This document shows positions 61,390 to 64,000 of a stretch of 64,000 nt of DNA, in pieces. Source of the DNA: Microbulbifer sp. GL-2 (lineage in GTDB: Bacteria > Pseudomonadota > Gammaproteobacteria > Pseudomonadales > Cellvibrionaceae); the NCBI RefSeq assembly GCF_007183175.1, contig NZ_AP019807.1, positions 248,001 through 312,000 of the forward strand, given 5' to 3'. Under the pieces are notes generated by a model, which did not search any database, was not told the DNA's origin, and was given only the letters and a program-made list of their open reading frames with translations. The translations under genes were made by a program, and so were the position numbers. The stretch's first letter is position 1. Every line of letters starts with the position of its first letter.

Positions 61390-64000
61390 ATGGACAAAAC
61401 ATACCAGCCCAACGCCATCGAACAGCAATGGTACAAAACCTGGGAGGAGAACGGCTACTTCAAGCCTTCCGGGGATACTGAGGCCAAGCCCTACAGCATT
61501 ATGATCCCGCCGCCGAACGTCACCGGCAGCCTGCATATGGGTCACGGTTTCCAGGAATCCATTATGGACGCCCTAATTCGCTACCATCGCATGCAGGGAG
61601 ACAACACCCTGTGGCAAGTGGGCACCGACCATGCCGGTATCGCCACCCAGATGGTGGTAGAGCGCCTGCTGGGCGCCGAAGGCGTATCCCGCCACGACCT
61701 GGGCCGCGACAAGTTTATTGAGAAGGTCTGGGAGTGGAAGGAAGAGTCCGGCGGCACCATTACCCGCCAGCTGCGCCGCCTGGGCGCCAGCCCCGACTGG
61801 TCCCGCGAACGCTTCACCATGGACGACGGCTTCTACAATGCGGTACAGGAAGTCTTTATCAAGCTGTATGAAGACGGCCTGATTTATCGCGGCAAGCGCC
61901 TGGTGAACTGGGACCCGAAATTCCACACCGCAATCTCAGACCTCGAAGTATTAAACGAAGAGAAGCAGGGCCACCTGTGGCACTTCCGCTACCCGCTCTC
62001 CGACGGCTCCGGCCACTTGGTAGTCGCCACTACCCGCCCGGAAACCATGCTCGGCGATACCGCCGTAGCCGTACACCCGGAAGACGAGCGCTACCAGCAC
62101 CTGATTGGCAAGACCATCAAGTTGCCCCTGGCAGACCGTGAAATTCCGATTATTGCCGACGAATACGTCGACCGTGAATTCGGCACCGGCTGTGTGAAAA
62201 TCACCCCGGCCCACGACTTCAACGACTACGAAATGGGCCAGCGACACAATCTTGAGATGATTAACATCCTCGATGCCGACGCCCACTTGAACGACGCAGT
62301 GCCGGAAAAATACCGGGGCATGGAGCGCTTTGCCGCGCGTTCACAGGTGGTCGATGACCTGGACGCCCTCGGCCTGCTGGAAAAAGTAGAGCCCCACACC
62401 CTGAAGGTACCTCACGGAGACCGCTCCGGCGCCGTGATCGAGCCCTGGCTCACCGATCAATGGTACGTAAAAACCCAGCCCCTGGCCGATGAAGCCATCG
62501 CCGCCGTTGAAGATGGCAGTGTTAATTTCGTACCGAAAAACTACGAAAACATGTACTTCTCCTGGATGCGCGATATCCAGGACTGGTGTATTTCCCGCCA
62601 GCTGTGGTGGGGCCACCGCATCCCCGCCTGGTACGATAGCGAAGGCAAAGTCTACGTTGGCCGCAGCGAAGAGGAAGTACGCGAGAAGCACAACCTGGGC
62701 GCCGACATCAGCCTGCGCCAGGACGACGACGTACTCGACACCTGGTTCTCCTCCGGCCTGTGGACCTTCGGCACCCTGGGCTGGCCAGAAGATACCGAAG
62801 AACTGAAAGCCTTCCACCCCAGCTCAGTACTGGTCACCGGCTTCGATATTATTTTCTTCTGGGTCGCGCGCATGATGATGCTGACCCTCTACTTCAAGAA
62901 GGAAGTGCCCTTTAGCACCGTATATGTCCACGGCCTGGTGCGCGACAACCACGGCCAGAAGATGTCCAAATCCAAGGGCAACGTGATCGACCCCATCGAT
63001 TTGATCGACGGTATCGACCTGGAGACCCTGGTAGAGAAGCGCACCTCTGGTCTGATGCAACCGCACCTGCGCGAGAAGATCGAAAAGCAAACCCGCAAGG
63101 ACTTCCCCGAAGGTTTCTCTGCTTTTGGTACCGATGCCCTGCGCTACACCTATTACTCACTGGCTTCCACCGGCCGCGACATCAAGTTTGATGTGGGCCG
63201 TATCGAAGGCTTCCGCAATTTCTGTAACAAGATCTGGAACGCCTCCCGCTACGTTCTGCAAAACTGTGAAGAACACGATTGTGGACAAGATGGCAGCACG
63301 GATTTTGAACTGACCATCGCCGACCGCTGGATTATTTCCCAACTGCAGCGCACCGAAATCACCGTGCGCGAAGCCATGGACACCTACCGCTTCGACCTCG
63401 CCTCCCAGGCACTGTACGACTTTATCTGGAGTGAGTACTGCAGCTGGTACCTGGAACTGTCCAAGCCGGTACTATGGGACGACAACGCCTCCGACGCAGT
63501 GAAGAAAGGCACCCGCCGCACCCTGATCCGCGTACTGGAAACCATTTTGCGTCTGGCTCACCCACTGATGCCGTTTATCACTGAAGAAATCTGGCAGCGT
63601 GTAAAAACCCTCGCCGGTTCCAACGGTGACACCATTATGCTGCAGCAGTACCCGGAAGCAGATAACAGCAAGATCGACGAAGAAGCGGAAGCGGCCGTTG
63701 CCTGGTTGAAGCAGGTTATTGAAGGCGTGCGTAATATTCGCGGTGAAATGAATATTTCCCCAGCGAAGAAAATCCCACTGATCCTGCGCGGCGGTTCCAG
63801 CCGAGACAAAGAACTGCTGGAGCAAGCCCGCAGCCTGCTGATCAAACTAGCCAGCCTCGAAGAAATCACCTGGCTGGAAAGTGGAGAAGCTGCACCAGCC
63901 TCCGCCACCGCCCTGGTAGGCGATATGGAATTGCTGGTACCCATGGCTGGCCTGATCGACGTTAAAGCCGAGAGTGCCCGTCTACAAAAGGAGATTGATA
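61390..64000 (+). CDS. valS: Valyl-tRNA synthetase, C-terminal end beyond the window
   Basis: About 870 codons of a class I aminoacyl-tRNA synthetase that charges tRNA-Val. The HIGH-type motif is in PPNVTGSLHMGHGFQ, KMSKS in GQKMSKSKGNVIDP, and the editing domain contains VVATTRPETMLGDTAVAVHP. DYQDW-type text (DIQDWCISRQLWWGHRIP) is typical of ValS. The anticodon-binding domain is present and the C-terminal coiled coil begins (VKAESARLQKEID) before the window ends. ATG at 61390 follows ACAAGG. It ends the pepA-holC-valS group. Confidence 0.97.
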   Translation, partial: MDKTYQPNAIEQQWYKTWEENGYFKPSGDTEAKPYSIMIPPPNVTGSLHMGHGFQESIMDALIRYHRMQGDNTLWQVGTDHAGIATQMVVERLLGAEGVSRHDLGRDKFIEKVWEWKEESGGTITRQLRRLGASPDWSRERFTMDDGFYNAVQEVFIKLYEDGLIYRGKRLVNWDPKFHTAISDLEVLNEEKQGHLWHFRYPLSDGSGHLVVATTRPETMLGDTAVAVHPEDERYQHLIGKTIKLPLADREIPIIADEYVDREFGTGCVKITPAHDFNDYEMGQRHNLEMINILDADAHLNDAVPEKYRGMERFAARSQVVDDLDALGLLEKVEPHTLKVPHGDRSGAVIEPWLTDQWYVKTQPLADEAIAAVEDGSVNFVPKNYENMYFSWMRDIQDWCISRQLWWGHRIPAWYDSEGKVYVGRSEEEVREKHNLGADISLRQDDDVLDTWFSSGLWTFGTLGWPEDTEELKAFHPSSVLVTGFDIIFFWVARMMMLTLYFKKEVPFSTVYVHGLVRDNHGQKMSKSKGNVIDPIDLIDGIDLETLVEKRTSGLMQPHLREKIEKQTRKDFPEGFSAFGTDALRYTYYSLASTGRDIKFDVGRIEGFRNFCNKIWNASRYVLQNCEEHDCGQDGSTDFELTIADRWIISQLQRTEITVREAMDTYRFDLASQALYDFIWSEYCSWYLELSKPVLWDDNASDAVKKGTRRTLIRVLETILRLAHPLMPFITEEIWQRVKTLAGSNGDTIMLQQYPEADNSKIDEEAEAAVAWLKQVIEGVRNIRGEMNISPAKKIPLILRGGSSRDKELLEQARSLLIKLASLEEITWLESGEAAPASATALVGDMELLVPMAGLIDVKAESARLQKEID

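Overview
The window looks like a chromosomal segment of a marine gammaproteobacterium of the Cellvibrionales/Microbulbifer type. This is inferred from protein sequence style and gene order (ccoNOQP, argG, pyrC-rnt, queA-tgt-secDF, lptFG divergent from pepA-holC-valS), not from any database search. Two core blocks flank a long, more AT-rich accessory region.

Left core block (1-12.07 kb): cbb3 cytochrome oxidase genes (ccoN, ccoO, ccoQ, start of ccoP) on the minus strand behind a good FNR/ANR site; argG; pyrC and rnt on the plus strand; a small basic protein; then secF, secD, tgt and queA on the minus strand, with no yajC between tgt and secD. The block ends with tRNA-Leu(CAA), which has a strong promoter and a terminator.

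Accessory region (about 12.1-49.4 kb): the first 18 kb is a patchwork of toxin/immunity, phage-derived and broken genes. The most striking cassette is at 12.6-13.7 kb: a HYD1-type ADP-ribosyltransferase toxin, a DUF6881 immunity-like protein and a macro-domain protein overlapping it by 4 bases, which suggests reversible ADP-ribosylation in a toxin-antitoxin-like unit. A truncated copy of the macro gene, with its terminator, lies 3.7 kb downstream as a direct repeat. The same zone carries a PIN-domain protein, two paralogous pairs of small genes with perfect LexA boxes, an orphan phage baseplate-like protein plus a fragment of a second copy, a CAP-domain lipoprotein interrupted at a G7 tract, two decayed REP-associated transposases, a SUKH (SMI1/KNR4) gene broken by one stop codon, an extra csrA and a NYN-domain protein. 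From 29.7 to 49 kb the region becomes metabolic: WYL regulator, epoxide hydrolase, Aquifex-type aconitase, DUF3667 and DUF4396 membrane proteins, patatin phospholipase, methyltransferase, acyltransferase, an ArgO/ArgP pair, PaaX-like regulator with desaturase, LysR with an exported deaminase and a divergent VOC protein, SGNH hydrolase and a Bcr/CflA efflux pump.

Right core block (49.4-64 kb): GT25 glycosyltransferase, two-helix potassium channel, tadA, rlmA, GMC oxidoreductase, a methyltransferase, an exported protein, an RDD protein, lptG/lptF, then pepA, holC, a disordered conserved protein and valS, which runs off the end.

No rRNA, CRISPR array, integrase, intact insertion sequence or replication origin was seen. 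All boundaries and family names come from reading the sequence and need homology searches for confirmation.
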